Part shown: one piece after another, positions 34,286 through 45,706 of the stretch
Position numbering within the stretch: position 1 is the first letter of the stretch
How the letters are laid out: each line of letters starts with the position of its first letter
NCBI GenBank assembly: GCA_023548195.1
Contig: JAJHZJ010000082.1
Location: 1,157,001-1,221,000 of the forward strand
Length of the DNA: 64,000 nucleotides
Source of the DNA: Bettongia penicillata ogilbyi
Taxonomy: Eukaryota; Chordata; Mammalia; Diprotodontia; Potoroidae
Reading direction: 5' to 3'
Position numbers and translations under genes: made by a program
The notes under the pieces: generated by a model
Seen by the model: the letters and a program-made list of their open reading frames with translations, nothing else
What the model was told of the DNA's origin: nothing
The model's database searches: none

Positions 34286-37200
34286 AATCACATCATCTTA
34301 CAAATGAGAAAGCCAAAGCTAAGAATGGAAAAATGATTTATTCTGTCACACAACTTTGTGAGTGTCAAGGTCTAGGCCTAGAATCCTGAACTTCTAGTTC
34401 CTCCTCATCCATTCTGTCACACTGCTTCAGTGCTTTTGATAATGATTTTATGAAGTATAAGCTTTAACCTCATTGCCAATGAGCTTGAAGTCTAGTCATG
34501 GCTTAGTAACAAACACACATTGGATTATTGAATCTTACAGCTTCTGAGAATCTTCAGCATCATTTCATCTAATGCCTTCACATGGAGCTGTTAGATTTTA
34601 TTTCTTCATGTCAGCTTATGGCAAGTGCTGAAATTTTAAACCTTCAAACACAAATTTATTAAGCACTTACTATGCATAAGGCACTGGAGATATAAAGACT
34701 GGAAAAAACCAAAACATTTCTGCCCTTAAGGAACTTTTATTCTCCAGGGAGAAAAGAATATGTGCCTCAGACTGTAAGAGCTTTAGGATCCCAGAGGAGG
34801 TAGAATAGTCTGGGATAGAACATTAGGGAGATGACTGGAGGGAGAGGTGAAAGACTTAAACTGGACCATGAACCAAGATTTTTGATTTTGATCTAATGTA
34901 GAAGGGAGTAGAGGGAAAGGATATACCTATCCATGGGGTCACCTTTGCTTTCTTAGGAGACCTGGGATTCCATGGACCCTGATGAGTTTCTGTGGGTAGA
35001 TTTCAGGGAGTCTGTGAGCATGGATGGGGAAAAAATACATGTTTTATTTTCATTAATCTCTAACTGAAAGTTAGTATTTCCTGCAATTATAAATGTAAGA
35101 AGCAGAACTGTGAGTCTCCCTATATTGCCTAGGCTGGAGGAACTGTGGCCACTTATTCCAACACTGATGGGTAAGGAAGTTTGAACCTTCTTTTTTCTCA
35201 TCTAGTTCACTCCTTCTTAGTCTAGTGGCCCTTTGCTTCTAGAGGAATCACCAGTTCAGTGTGGACTTGGTGCAAACTACCACTATCATCTTTAGTCCTA
35301 CTGTAGCTCAGAATGTTCAAATTCAAGTAATCCATCAGTTTCCCTATCCCCAGGATTACCAGCATATGCCTGTATGTCATGTTTGTCAATAAACATTAGT
35401 ATGAGAAGGGGTCCATAGACTTCACTGGACTGCGTGTGGGATCGTGAAACAAAAACAGATTCTTGGGTGGTAATGCTAATTGAGCGTCTCTAGCCTTCTA
35501 AGTGCTGGGTAGATTTAGCCTACACATTTTCCTGTGTCTTCTTGTACTGTTAGTGAGGAAGTGGAAATTATAGAATAATAGCCAAACTCAGTAGGTGGGA
35601 TCTCATTGTCCCACCACACACTTTGGTCATGCCTGGATATTCTTGCTTCAGACCTTGCTTGGATCTAAGGCCAAGCACATGTCCACACACTTCTGATTCC
35701 TACTCCCTCTGGAGCTGCATTTATCTTGGCTCGTGATTGGAGACTTGGTCAGACCCCCTTCATTTTCACTCAGGATTGCTTTGTGGAGAGGAGGTATTTT
35801 TAAGGGACCCACAATGCTGAGGGGAAGACGTCTTGGCTCTCATCAGATTGCTTCTCCAATTTAATTGCTTGAAAAGCTAAAAGTCTTTTGGGGATAACAA
35901 CAAAACATTGGGGGGGATTCTGGTTTTAAAATGGAAGATCAAATCCAAACACAACCATGCAATGCAAACCTTCTGTCATTTACTGATAAGTTGTATTCCA
36001 AAAACCTCTTTCAAAGCTGTTGAAATTTAAGACTAGTTTCTCATAAAAACAATGTTACCCGTAATGGTTAAGTTCATAAAACAGCAACAAAAATCTGTGT
36101 GGTTGGGTATGTTGGCAGAGCTATAATGCTAAGAGTCCTAGGAGGCCATGTATAATGGGAGGGAGGAATAAGAGTCGTTTGGGGGGACTCTGGGTCAGCT
36201 CATGCCAGCAGTGTTTTGAAATTGATGCATTATTCCCAGGCCATTTGTCGATGGCCTTCTCCCACCTCACTTTCCAGAACTTTCTTACCTCTTAGTGCTT
36301 TTATGTTGCCGTAAGTCCCCTGTTGGAATGTATTTCTCTCAACCTGACCTGCTGCAAAGTATTTTAAGGATCCCACTCTGTAGATAACACCTGTCATTCT
36401 CTTCCTGCTTCTCCAGTTTGAGATTTGGAGTGGGGGCCAGTGGAGAGGGCTCCAGATTTGAAGTCAGGAGTCTTATGTCAGAAGGTCTTAATATAGAACA
36501 TCAACTTAAAATTCACAACTTTGTCATAATGACATTATATTTCAAAAGCCTCTTTTAAAGTTGTTTGGAACTTTGAGAGTAGTTTTTCACAGAAACAGTG
36601 ACATCCCAGCGATCTTGGGCAAGTCACTTAAAAGTCTCTCAGACTGTTCCTTTATTTATAAAATGAGGAATCCATGATAGAGCAGGGCTTCTTAACCCTT
36701 TTTGTGTCAGTGAAACCTTTTGACAGGCTGGTGAAGCCTATGGACCCTTTCTCACAATGTTTTTAAATGCCAAAACAAGAAAGACAAAAAAACTAATTCT
36801 ATTGAATCCAATTTATTGAATACATTGAATTAAAGATGTAATCCCCACTCCCCCATCCAATGAGATAATATTCTAAAGCACTTAGCACAGTGCCAAGGTA
36901 TGTAGTAGGCACTATAAAAATGCTCATTTCCTTCTTTCCCTTTCCCTTTCTTTGGTTCATGGACCAACCGTAATCTCATTACAGACTCTGGGATAAAAGT
37001 GCATGGACCAGATTGTCTCTGAGGTTCCTTCCATCTCTGTGATCCTATTGTTTAGCTAGTTCATATGGTTTTCTCAATGGTCTGATAAGTGTTCTGGAGG
37101 AAGAAGGCATCTGTGTTTTTAAAAGAGTAGACTTGTTAACCCACAAGTATTTCTAATAGATGAAACTTGAGGAAGTTGAGAACAGACCATTAGCAAAAAC

Positions 37201-38059
37201 CAAACCAAAACAAAGTTAACATTTGCGGGGAGGAGAGTAGAGAGACAGCTGAGCCCTGAAGAGGGAATCTTCATTTTCTGGGGGCTTTTCTTTGACTCTA
37301 GTGCACTTAGAAGGGCTCATACTTAACAATCATCTTCTCCTACAACAAGCAAAGTGAGAAACAGACTTCTATGTGGGAGGCTCTTTTGAAGGAGGTGATG
37401 TAGCTTGTCAGTTAATCAGCAAACATTTATTAACTTCTATTCCACATCATACTATGTGCTGGTCATTGAAACTGAGACAATTCCATTTCTCAAGGAGCTC
37501 ACAGTCAAATATGTATAAGCAACTGTGTGCAAATAAACTATGCACTGGAAAAAAAGTGGAAATGATCAACAGAGGCACTAGAATTAATAGGGATTGGGAA
37601 AGACTTCTTGTAGAAAGTTGGATTTTAGCTGAGTCTTCAAGGAAGACAAGGAAACCAGGAGGCAGAGATGAAGAAAAAGAGCATTTCAGCCATGGGGAAG
37701 ATGACCAGTGAAAATGCATGCAAACTGAGAATCTGTCAAGACATTTTTTTTCTGTAAACAGTCATATTTTTCAGTTTCTTTGCTTATTCTACTTCTGAGC
37801 CCACATATTCTTTCAAAACTGAAACTCCCCCCTCCCCACTAGTCTGCCAAGGCACCAAGGGAGAAAAGGGTTAAGGCAAGAGAGAATGGGGGGGGAGGCA
37901 GTCTTTGTATGTGTGGACTACTTCACTTGTTTTGAAAAAGATGATATTTTGAAGCCTCTTTGGGGAAATAACTTGTTTGTAGTCTCTAGCATATGACTTT
38001 GCACACAGTAGCAGCATAGTAAATGTTAGATGAATTGAAACAACAGCAACAAAAACAAC

Positions 38060-41000
38060 ATTTGCAACTAAAAAAAACTAGAAAAAGGACAAATTAAAAA
38101 TTGGAAATCCTGAAAATCACTGGAGAGATTAATAAAATCAAAAGTAAACTATTGAACTAATAAATAAAACTAAGAACTGGTTTTATGAAAAAAAATTAAA
38201 TAGATAAATTATTGATTTTAAAAAAGAAGAAAATCAAATTACCAGTATCAAAAATGAAAAGGGTGAATTCATCAATGAGGAGGAAATTAGGAGCTATTTT
38301 GTCCAATTGTATGCTGATAAATCTGCTAATCTAAGTGAAATGGATGCATATTTGCAAAAATATAAATTGCCCAGATTAACAGAAGAAGAAATAGAATACT
38401 TAATCCCATTTTAGAAATAGAAATTGGACAAGCTAGCAGTGAACTCCCTAAAAAAAATTCCCTAGGGATAGATGTATTTACAAGTGAATCCTACCATATA
38501 TTTAAAAACAATTACTTCCACTGCTGTATAAAGTATTTGGGAAAATAGGTGAAGTATTTCATTTCTTTTATGACACAAATGGTGCCGATACCTAAACCAG
38601 GAAGAGCCAAAACAGAGAAAAAAACTGTAGACCTATTTTCCCAATGAATTTTGATGGAAAAATTTTAAATAAAACATTAGCAAGGAGATCACTGCAGTGT
38701 ATCACTCAATATATCACTAGGATCCTACACTGTGATCAGGTGGGATTTATACCAAGACTCGTTTGATATTAGGAAAACTATCAGCATAATTGACCATATC
38801 AATAACAAAACTGCGGAAACTATATGATTATCTCAATAGATCTAGAAAAGGCTTCTGACAAAATACAGCCCGTTCCTATTAAAAACACTAAAGAGCATAG
38901 GAATAAATGGAGTTTTCCTTAAAATGATAAGTAGCATCTATCTAAAGCCATCAGCAAGCATTATTTTATAGTGGGGATAAGCTAGAAGCCTTCTTCATTA
39001 TAAGACTAGGGATGAAACAAGGATGCACATTATCACCACTCTTATTTAGTATTGCACTAGAAATGTTAACTTTGAAGTTGAAGGAATTAGAATAGGCAGT
39101 GAGGATACAAAACTATCACTCTGCAGATATGATGGTACACTTAGAGAATCCTAGAGAATCAACGAAAAAACTACTTAAAATAACTAACAACTTTAGCAGA
39201 ATTGTAGGTTATAAAATACACTTGTGTGAATCACCAGCATTTCTTTATATTACCCATAAAGTCCAGCAGCAAGAGATAGAGAAATTCCATTTAAAATAAC
39301 TGTAGACAGTATAAAATACTTGGGAGTCTACTTGCCAGGACAAACCCAGGGACTACGTAAACAGAATTACAAAACACTTTTCTCACAAATAAAGTCAGAT
39401 CTAAACAACTGGAAAAATATCTGTTGTTCTGGGGTAGGCTGATCCAATATAATAAAAATGGCAGTTCTGTATACATTAATTTACTTATTCAGTGCATATC
39501 AAACTACCAAAATTATTTTATAGAGCTAGAAAAAATAATAAAATTCATATGGAAGAACAAAAGGTCAAGAATATAAAGGGAATTAACGAAAAAATGCTAA
39601 GGAAGGTGTCCTAGCCATACCAGATCTCAAACTAAATTATAAAGTGGTAATTGTTAAAGCAGTCTGGTACTGGATAAGAAATAGTGCGATGGATCAGTGG
39701 AATAGATTAGGTACACAGGACACAATGGTAAATGACCATAGTAATCTAGTGTTTGATAAGCCCAAAGACTTTAGTTTCTGGGATGGAACTCACTATTTGA
39801 CAAAAATTCCTGGGAAAACTGGAATATAGTATGGTGGAAACTAGGTATAGAACAACCTCTTACACTATATACCAAGATAAAGTAAAAATGGATACATGAT
39901 TTAGACATAAAGGGTGATACCATAAGCATATCAGGAGATCAAGGAATAGTTTTCCTATTAGATCCATGGAAGACTTTATGACCAAACAAGAGATAGAGAA
40001 CATCACAAGATATAATTTGGATAATTTTGATTATATTAAATAAAAAAGGTTTTGTGTAAACAAAACCAATGCAGCTAAGATTAGAAGGGGAGCAAAAAAA
40101 CTGGGAAATAATTTTTATCAATATCAAATATCTTTGACTAAGGCCTCATTTCTCAAATATATAGAGAACTGAGTCATGAGAGTACCAGTTATTTCTTAAT
40201 TGATAATGTTCAAAGAACATAAACAACAGTTTTCAGATGAAGAAATCAAAGCTACTCTAGTCCTATGGAAAAAGTGCTCTAAATAACTATTAATTAGAGA
40301 AATGCAAATTAGAACAACTCTGAGGTGCCACCTCACATCAAATTGGCTAATGTAACAGAAAAGGAAAATGATCAATGTTGGAAAGGATTTGGGAAAATTG
40401 GGATACTGATGCACTCTTGGTGGAGTTGTAAATTGCTGCAACCATTCTGGAGAGCAATTTAGAACTATGCCTAAAGGGCAATCAAACTGTTTATACCCTT
40501 TGAGCCAACAATACCACTAGTAGGTGTGTATCCGAAAGAGATCATAAAAAAAAGGGAAAAGGACCTCGATGCACAAAAATATTTGTATTAGCTTTCTTTG
40601 TGGTAGCAAAGAATTAGAAATTGAGGGGATGCCCATCAACTGGGGAATGGCTGAACAAGTTGTGGTATATGAATGTAATGGAATACTAGTGTTCTATAAG
40701 AAATGATGAGCAAGCAGATTTTAGAAAAACTTGGTAAAACTTAAATGAACTGATGCAAAATGAAGTGAGTAGAACCAGGACAACATTGTATGCAGTAGCG
40801 GCAGCATTGTGCCATGATCAACTGTGGTTGACTTAGTTCTCAGCAATACAATGATCCAAGACAATTCCAAAGGACTCATAATGGAAAATACTATCCACAG
40901 ATAGAGAAAAAACTGATGGATTCTGAATGCAGATTGAATCATATTATTTTTACTTAAATTTTTATGTTTTTTTCCCTTTACAAACTGTAATTTTTTTTTT

Positions 41001-41070
41001 TTGCAAAGTGTTTCTTTCACAGTATGACTAATGATGGAAATAATTTTTATAAAAATGAATATTAAAAGTT
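38060..41070 (+). mobile_element. 5'-truncated L1 with decayed ORF2
   Basis: About 3 kb of L1 ORF2 and 3'UTR. Reverse transcriptase landmarks are readable: DQVGFIPR near 38740, MIISIDLEKAS near 38828, TRGMKQGCTLSPLLFSIALE near 39004, and the position of the catalytic FADD box as HSADMMVHLENP near 39120 (one catalytic Asp lost). Later landmarks include KYLGVYL near 39317 and VKAVWYWIRN near 39655. Many stops and frameshifts. The 3'UTR ends with TAAAAATGAATATTAAAAGT near 41050, which the half-L1 elements share. Confidence 0.85.
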
Positions 41071-41698
41071 ATCTTTACATGGAATTAGATAAAAATACTA
41101 TTAAAAAATTCTGCAGAATCATTTACTTTGGGGCAAAATCAGAATCTGTGAGGGAAACTGGTAGGGTTACTTTGAGATCAAGAGCAGAAACTTGCAAACC
41201 TTTATGAAAAGACTTACCTTAAAGAATCATTGAAGCTAAGTTTTAAAAGTTCCTGACCTTGCTTTTGGAAATATGACATGTTTAAAATGACATTAGGAAG
41301 CAAAGGATGAATATGGATGGCCATACAACGAGGAAGCACCAGTACTTCATCTGTTTTCTCTTGACTTAACTGGTTCTCCTTGAGGAAGGAGATAGAGACT
41401 TAGGTCATAAGGCTATTTAGCTCTCAGTTGTGGTGTACCAAGATCTGAATTTGAATTCTAACTCTCACTAAACTACTGTCTGACTCAGATCCCCAAAAAT
41501 AAAATATTAAAATATTAGCACTTACCTCTGAGGATTGTAAAGCACTTAGTATAGTGCCCACCATTAATAAATTCTTCCTTCCTTCTGTGTGATGTTGGGT
41601 TTGTCTTGACTTCTCTGTCTCACTTTTTCCACCTATAAAATGAGATTAATAGATAACCTGTATTACCACATAAGCCTATTTTGAAATACATGTTGCAG

Positions 41699-41713
41699 TA
41701 TAAAGGTCTTTAT
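41699..41713. repeat. target-site duplication, left, of half-L1 copy 3
   Basis: TATAAAGGTCTTTAT, repeated exactly at 44654-44668. A perfect 15-bp duplication brackets the whole element. Confidence 0.9.
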
Positions 41714-41951
41714 TTTTTTTTATTTATTTAACTTTTTACATTCCAAATTTTCCCCCTTTTTATCCCCTCCCCCCACCCCAATACCCCAAGCAATCTAATT
41801 TTCCCTATCTCCAATCTGTCCTCTCTTCTGTCATCCCTCCCTTCTCTTGTCTCCATCTTCTCTTTTCTCCTGTGGGGCCAGATGACTTTCTATTCCTCAT
41901 TAACTGTATGTCTTCTTTCCTAGTTGCAACAACAATACTAAACAATTGTTC

Positions 41952-42158
41952 CTAAAACTTTGAGTTCCAAATTCTCCCCATCCCTCCCTCCCCACCCATT
42001 CCCTTTGGTACGGCAGGCAATTCATTATAGGCCATATCTGTGTAGCTTTGCAAATGACCTTCCTGATAGTCGTGTTGTGTAAGACTAACTGAATTGCCAT
42101 CCCTCCTAACCTGCCCTTCATTGTTTCTCTTCTGTCCTTTGATCCTGTCCCTCCCCAA
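41952..42158 (-). other. small open frame in half-L1 copy 3 3' region
   Basis: A 68-codon frame containing VSLTQHDYQEGHLQSYTDMA and PKGMGGEGGMGRIWNSKF. It ends with the same residues as the copy 1 frame. Confidence 0.4.
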
Positions 42159-42514
42159 GTGTTGACTTTCAATTACTCCCTCCTCCCTTTGCCCTCCCTT
42201 CCATCATCCCCCCCCCCCAATATCTCCTTCTCCCCCGCTTTCTTATACTGTAAGATAGGTTTTTCATACCAAAATGAGTGTGCATTTCACTCCTTCGTTT
42301 AGTCAAATGTGATGAGGGTAAACTTCTTGGTTTTTTTTTTTTTTTCCCTCAGCTCTCCTCTTTTTCCCTCCACTAAAAAAATCTCCTGCTTGCCTCTTAA
42401 ATGACATATAGTTACCCCCTTCCATTTCCCCCTCTTTCCTCTCACTACATTTCTCTCTCACCATTTACCTTAATTTCTTTTAAGGTATGGTTCCATCCTA
42501 TTCAGTTCAATCTG

Positions 42515-42582
42515 TGCTCTCTGTCTCTGTATGTGTATGCATGTGTGTATGTGTGTGCATGCGTATACATGTGTATGTGTGG
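42515..42582. repeat. TG-rich tract inside half-L1 copy 3
   Basis: Mixed TG/TATG/CATG repeats followed by GTCCCACCAACTACCCAG, the same junction as in copies 1 and 2. Confidence 0.8.
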
Positions 42583-42716
42583 TCCCACCAACTACCCAGA
42601 TACTGAAAAGTTTTAAGAGTTAGAAATATTGTCTTTCCCTGTAGGAATGTGAAACAGTTCATTTCTGGCAAGTCCCTTAATACTTCTCATTGCTGTTTAC
42701 TTTTTCATGCTTCTTC

Positions 42717-43823
42717 TCATTCTTGTGTTTGAAAGTCAAATTTTCTTTTCAGCTCTGGTCTTTTCATTAAGAATGATTGAAAGTCCTCTGTTTCATGGAA
42801 AGACCATATTTTCCCTTGAAGTATTATACTCAGTTTAGCTGGGTAGGTGATTCTTGGTTTGAGTCCTAGTTCCTTTGCCTTCTGGAATATCCTATTCCAG
42901 GCCCTTCGATCCCTTAATGTAGAAGCTGCTAGATCTTGAGTTATCCTGATTATATTTCCACAGTACTGGAATTGTTTCTTTCTAGCTGCTTGCAAGATTT
43001 TTTCCTTGAGCTGGGAATTCTGGAATTTGGCCACAATGTTCCTAGGTGTTTCTCTTTTTGGATCTCTTTCAGGTGGTGATCGATGGATTCTTTCAATACT
43101 TATTTTGCCCTCTGGTTCTAGAATGTCAGGGCAGTTTTCCTTGATAATTTCATGCAAGATGATGTCTAGGCTCTTTTTTTGATCATGGCTTTCAGGTAGT
43201 CCCATAATTTTTAAATTGTCTCTCCTGGATGTATTTTCCAGGTCAGTTGTTTTTCCCATGAGATATTTCACATTCTCTTCCATTTTATCGTTCTTTTGGT
43301 TTTGTTTGGTGATTTCTTGGTTTCTCGTAAAGTCATTAGACTCCATCTGTTCCATTCTAATTTTGAGAGAACTATTAAATTCAGTGAGCTTTTGAACCTT
43401 TTTTTCCATTTGGCTCATTCTGCTTTTGAATGCATTCTTCTCCTCATTGGCTTTTTGAACCTCTTTTGCCAGTTGAGTGAGCCTATTTTTCAACATGTTA
43501 ATTTCCTCAGCATTTTATTGGGTCTCCTTTACCAAGGTATTGACCTGTTTTTCATACTTTTCTTGCATCTTTGTCATTTCTCTTCCCAGTCTTTCCTCCA
43601 CCTGTCTAACTTGCTTTTCAAAATCCTTTTTAAGCTCTTCCAAGGCCTGAGCCCACCCGACACCCCCCTGGGGTGTCTGGGGTACTGAGGCCCCGCCCTC
43701 CACGTCTTTTCCCGATGGCAAGAATACGTCCTCGTCCTCGCCATCAGATCCGAAGGTCAGGATCATTTGCACTTGTTGGAAAAAACTCTCTATAGTCTTA
43801 TTTTTCTTCCCTTTTCTAGGCAT
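42717..43823 (-). pseudogene. L1-type ORF1 of half-L1 copy 3, single nonsense codon
   Basis: A 369-codon frame interrupted only by TAA at 43515-43517, where copy 1 has AAA (Lys). N-terminus MPRKGKKNKTIESFFQQVQM; acidic stretch; coiled coil from about residue 55 to 190 (ALEELKKDFEKQVRQVEERL, then KNRLTQLAKEVQKANEEKNA); RRM core NLKIMGLPESHD; C-terminal domain with ITQDLAASTLRDRRAWNRIF and ending KRKFDFQTQE. The length fits L1 ORF1 proteins. The single lesion and otherwise open frame indicate a comparatively recent insertion. Confidence 0.9.
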
Positions 43824-45057
43824 TTTCCCAGCCAGTTACTTGGCTTCTGAGATTCCTTTCCACCTCCGCCTGGATCCGCCCAGCTAGTGCTTGGCCTCTG
43901 AGATTCAAATGCACTTTCTGCAGCAAGCTTTAGTTCTGGCGCAGGGGTGGGGGCAGGGCTGCCTCCTAAGCTCGGTCCCTCAGGGGCTTTCTGCAGAGAC
44001 TTTCAGGAACGGAGCGGGTGGGGGCGGAGTGGGGGGCCGCCTCCTATGCTCAGCTCCCTCAGGGGTTTTATTCAGAGGCCTTCAGTAATAGAGCGGGGTG
44101 GGGGCAGGGCTGTCTCCCAGGCTCAGCTCCCTCAGGTTGGAAAGACCTTCAGTATTGAAGATCCTGCCTGCTGCTGGGGGATTCCTGAGTCCTGGGCCGC
44201 TGCGCCTCAGCCGCCGCCCACACCTCTGCCTCCCCGCTTCCTGCCCCCGTCTCTGCCGCCGCTTCCTCCCGAGGGGGCCCGAGTCACGGAGACGCTCCGC
44301 TCCCCTCCCCTAGCCCAGCCTTCTTTCTCACTGACCTGTAGCTTCTGTGGGCGGAGGGACTTTCCCGCCCGGAGCTTCCCCCGGAGCTTCCCTCTCTGAA
44401 GCCTGCTCAGGTCAGCTTCTCTGGGGCTGCGGCCAGGGCAGCGCTGGGGGTGGGGTCCGCTTTCCGGGGCACGATGGATCCCGGGGACGGCTCTCCAGGG
44501 CTCAGTGGAACGGAAATCTCTTCCCCTATGTTTATGCACCCCCTGCCGTGATTCAGAATTTATGGGGATCTCTTTTTACCTCAATTCCATGGGTTGTGGG
44601 CCTGGAGCTCGTAAATGCGCGTCCTTCTACTCCGCCATCTTGGCTCCGCCCCCTATAAAGGTCTTTATAAAACACAAAGTGCTATATAAAAATCAGCTAT
44701 TTTGTTAGCATACTTCACTTCTGAGAAAACAGATTTTAGGTGAAACAATATTACAAAGGGTTGGAAATTCCAAAAACTTAAGTGTTTATACTGATGTACA
44801 TAGATTAAGGAAACTGTATTCCAGGGAAGTTAATGGCAGTGGGGCTCAGGTGGTGCCTGGCATTTTCTACTGGCCATTAGATTTGTATCATTAGACCAAA
44901 GGAAGTATTATATCTAGGCCATTGTCATGGCATCTAGGTCCTGATATTTTTTTGTTGCTTAGGGCAACCTAAGTGGGGCACACCTGTATTGTTTGGCATT
45001 CTCTTTGCTATGTTTATCTCCTCAAGTAGATTGTAGTCTGCTTCAAGGGATTTTTTA

Positions 45058-45076
45058 CACACACACACACACACAT
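45058..45076. repeat. CA microsatellite
   Basis: Short pure CA run in intron 2 about 150 bp upstream of exon 3. Confidence 0.85.
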
Positions 45077-45228
45077 ACTTTTTTTGTCAAGGGAAGGGGC
45101 ATCCTCCATGACCTCTAGCATTGTGTGGAGCTTATAAATGATGTCCAGTAAAGATTAAATTGATTTTTTGTTATGTACTGCTCATGGGGTATCTGTGTTC
45201 TCTAATGAGTGACCTCTTTTATTTCCAG

Positions 45229-45292
45229 AGTGAGTATATTGCCCCCTGTGACTGCAGGCGTGCCTTTGTGTCTGGATTTGATGGCTCAGCTG
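45229..45292 (+). CDS. XPNPEP1: XPNPEP1 exon 3
   Basis: 64 nt between ATTTCCAG and GTAAGT, encoding residues 40-60 plus the first base of 61: [21 protein letters not shown]. It enters in phase 0 from exon 2 and leaves with 1 nt. The segment belongs to the creatinase-like N-terminal domain, and the SGFDGSAG turn is strongly conserved in eukaryotic aminopeptidase P. Confidence 0.97.
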
Positions 45293-45663
45293 GTAAGTTA
45301 TCACAGACTTCCATCTATGTATGCATGTATGTTTCTTCCTGTTCCTGACAGTAATTGGATTAGGTATTAGGGTGTATGTGTATGTGTGTATATATGTATA
45401 TGTGTGTGCATGTGTGGTACATAATCCAAAATAAAATGCACACCAGACATTTCCTGCTTTGTTTCTGTTGTTTAGCATTGGGTCCTGAGTTTTGCTGTGC
45501 CCCCTAAGCTCTGTGCCCGTTTTCCTCATTACCCTTTTACTCATAGAACAATCCTGTTAACCCTTCTGTATGGGACTCCCAAGTACATGGATACTTGTTG
45601 GCCCTTTGGGGCACAAAGAAAAAGACTTCATGGCAAGTCCTTTCTGGGCCTTGCCCTCATCAG

Positions 45664-45706
<43 letters not shown>

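Larger units (their letters stand above)
41714..44653 (-). mobile_element. half-L1 (HAL1-like) copy 3: best preserved ORF1-only retrotransposon
   Basis: A 2.94-kb element with perfect 15-bp target duplications. In transcript order: 5' end GGGGGCGGAGCCAAGATGGC, a very GC-rich leader of about 830 bases, ORF1 (43823 to 42717, one nonsense codon), a roughly 1.0-kb 3' region with CA-rich and polypurine tracts, and a short A/T tail (AAATAAATAAAAAAAA). It lacks any endonuclease or reverse transcriptase sequence, although both ends are complete. It therefore moved as an ORF1-only unit, presumably using L1 machinery. Its 5' end lies only 575 bp upstream of XPNPEP1 exon 3, pointing away from it. Confidence 0.9.
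22974..45228 (+). other. XPNPEP1: XPNPEP1 intron 2 (22.3 kb)
   Basis: The largest intron here, mostly repeats. Besides the separate entries it holds L2 3'-end pieces at about 23265-23630, 30560-30700 and 31055-31140, MIR scraps at about 23630-23800, 28780-28860, 34290-34440 and 36590-36690, and antisense L2 at about 24370-24860 and 27300-27600. hAT-like relics lie at about 34955-35460 and 36685-36830. Common repeat tails are at about 34645-34750 and 37395-37510, and a CA run is at 45058-45076. Stretches such as 29000-29960, 35470-36420 and 44700-45228 look unique. Confidence 0.7.

Noticed and set aside
43947..44399. 150-codon + strand frame, Pro/Ser-rich.
   Set aside because: Antisense to the leader of half-L1 copy 3; explained by G+C content.
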